Assembly: GCF_001311175.1 (NCBI RefSeq)
Contig: NZ_BBAI01000012.1
Location: forward strand, 1-63,316
DNA length: 63,316 nucleotides
Direction: 5' to 3'
Source of the DNA: Lacticaseibacillus pantheris DSM 15945 = JCM 12539 = NBRC 106106
Lineage (GTDB): Bacteria; Bacillota; Bacilli; Lactobacillales; Lactobacillaceae
Shown: piece after piece, positions 63,145 to 63,316 of the stretch
How the letters are laid out: each line of letters starts with the position of its first letter
How positions within the stretch are numbered: position 1 is the first letter of the stretch
Notes under the pieces: model-generated
What the model was told of the DNA's origin: nothing
The model's database searches: none
The model's input: the letters and a program-made list of their open reading frames with translations, nothing else
Program-made: the position numbers and the translations under genes

Positions 63145-63316
63145 GTTGATCACCTCGCCATCAGGTTATCAGATAATCAGCTTCAAGACAAGATACACAA
63201 CTATAATTGAAAGTTTTGTAGCTACTAAAAAAACTAAGGAAATCGATTGAAAGCCTTGGTATTATTTCGGTAACGTATAGATTGTTAATACGGTTAGTGA
63301 TGAAAGGAGAAAGTCT
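63145..63316 (+). promoter_or_regulatory. Divergent promoter region at the window end
   Basis: A long AT-rich gap with TTGAAA near 63248 and TATAGA near 63277, and GAAAGGAGA at 63302-63310 as a ribosome binding site for a plus-strand gene that begins just outside the window. Confidence 0.4.

Overview
This window looks like a chromosome segment of a GC-rich member of the Lactobacillaceae. The evidence is the gene order dnaE-pfkA-pyk-cvfB-xerD-ribT-scpA-scpB-rluB-[FMN riboswitch]-ribU-ypbB-recQ-ypbE-cmk-rpsA-der-hup-TPR-cca, strong Gram-positive ribosome binding sites, a CtsR-type operator before clpB, and OatA-, DegV-, YpmS-, YozE- and DUF1836-type proteins. I could not run a search, so the species is open.

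Layout: 1-961 structured intergenic repeats; 962-8239 uvrC, obgE, oatA-like, rnz, SDR; 8240-9060 repeats and the clpB control region; 9061-13872 clpB, rpmF, DUF1836, lipoprotein, DUF2929; 13949-14680 repeats; 14782-20981 dnaE, pfkA, pyk; 21195-33664 the cvfB-to-hup block; 33743-34100 tandem repeats; 34171-39334 TPR, cca, ABC-F, hemolysin III-like; 39491-40105 repeats; 40256-45042 degV, SGNH lipase, ypmS, msrA, yozE, S41 protease. From about 45.2 kb the content becomes accessory: rhodanese/MarR, NUDIX, MerR/SDR, a GAPDH remnant, an acetyltransferase-SDR-hydrolase-DUF3737 operon with a divergent LysR gene, and an aldo/keto reductase. A sigma-like protein gene lies at 54.7-55.1 kb, and 55.3-62.4 kb is a compact fluoride-response island. 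An XRE regulator ends the window.

Two parts stand out. First, four intergenic loci carry mosaics of large fold-back modules (A, B, C/D and a linker). Each module is roughly 240-330 nt, closed by a long stem and holding several internal hairpins. Between copies, stem sequences change on both sides while pairing is kept and some loops stay the same, which points to selection on structure. Second, the island has three fluoride (crcB-motif) riboswitches, each followed by an intrinsic terminator. They control enolase plus a proton-pump-type P-ATPase, a DHH pyrophosphatase-like protein that has lost most metal ligands, and a metallophosphoesterase plus tandem-DUF190 protein. The two Fluc/CrcB channel genes sit among them behind a different, attenuator-like leader.

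Caution: about 35 single-gene reading-frame breaks occur, many in essential genes (dnaE, pyk, rpsA, eno, uvrC, clpB, obgE). Most are A/T runs of 7-8 bases or a base missing next to a doubled base. I read these as sequence errors rather than real pseudogenes and give full-length coordinates across them.
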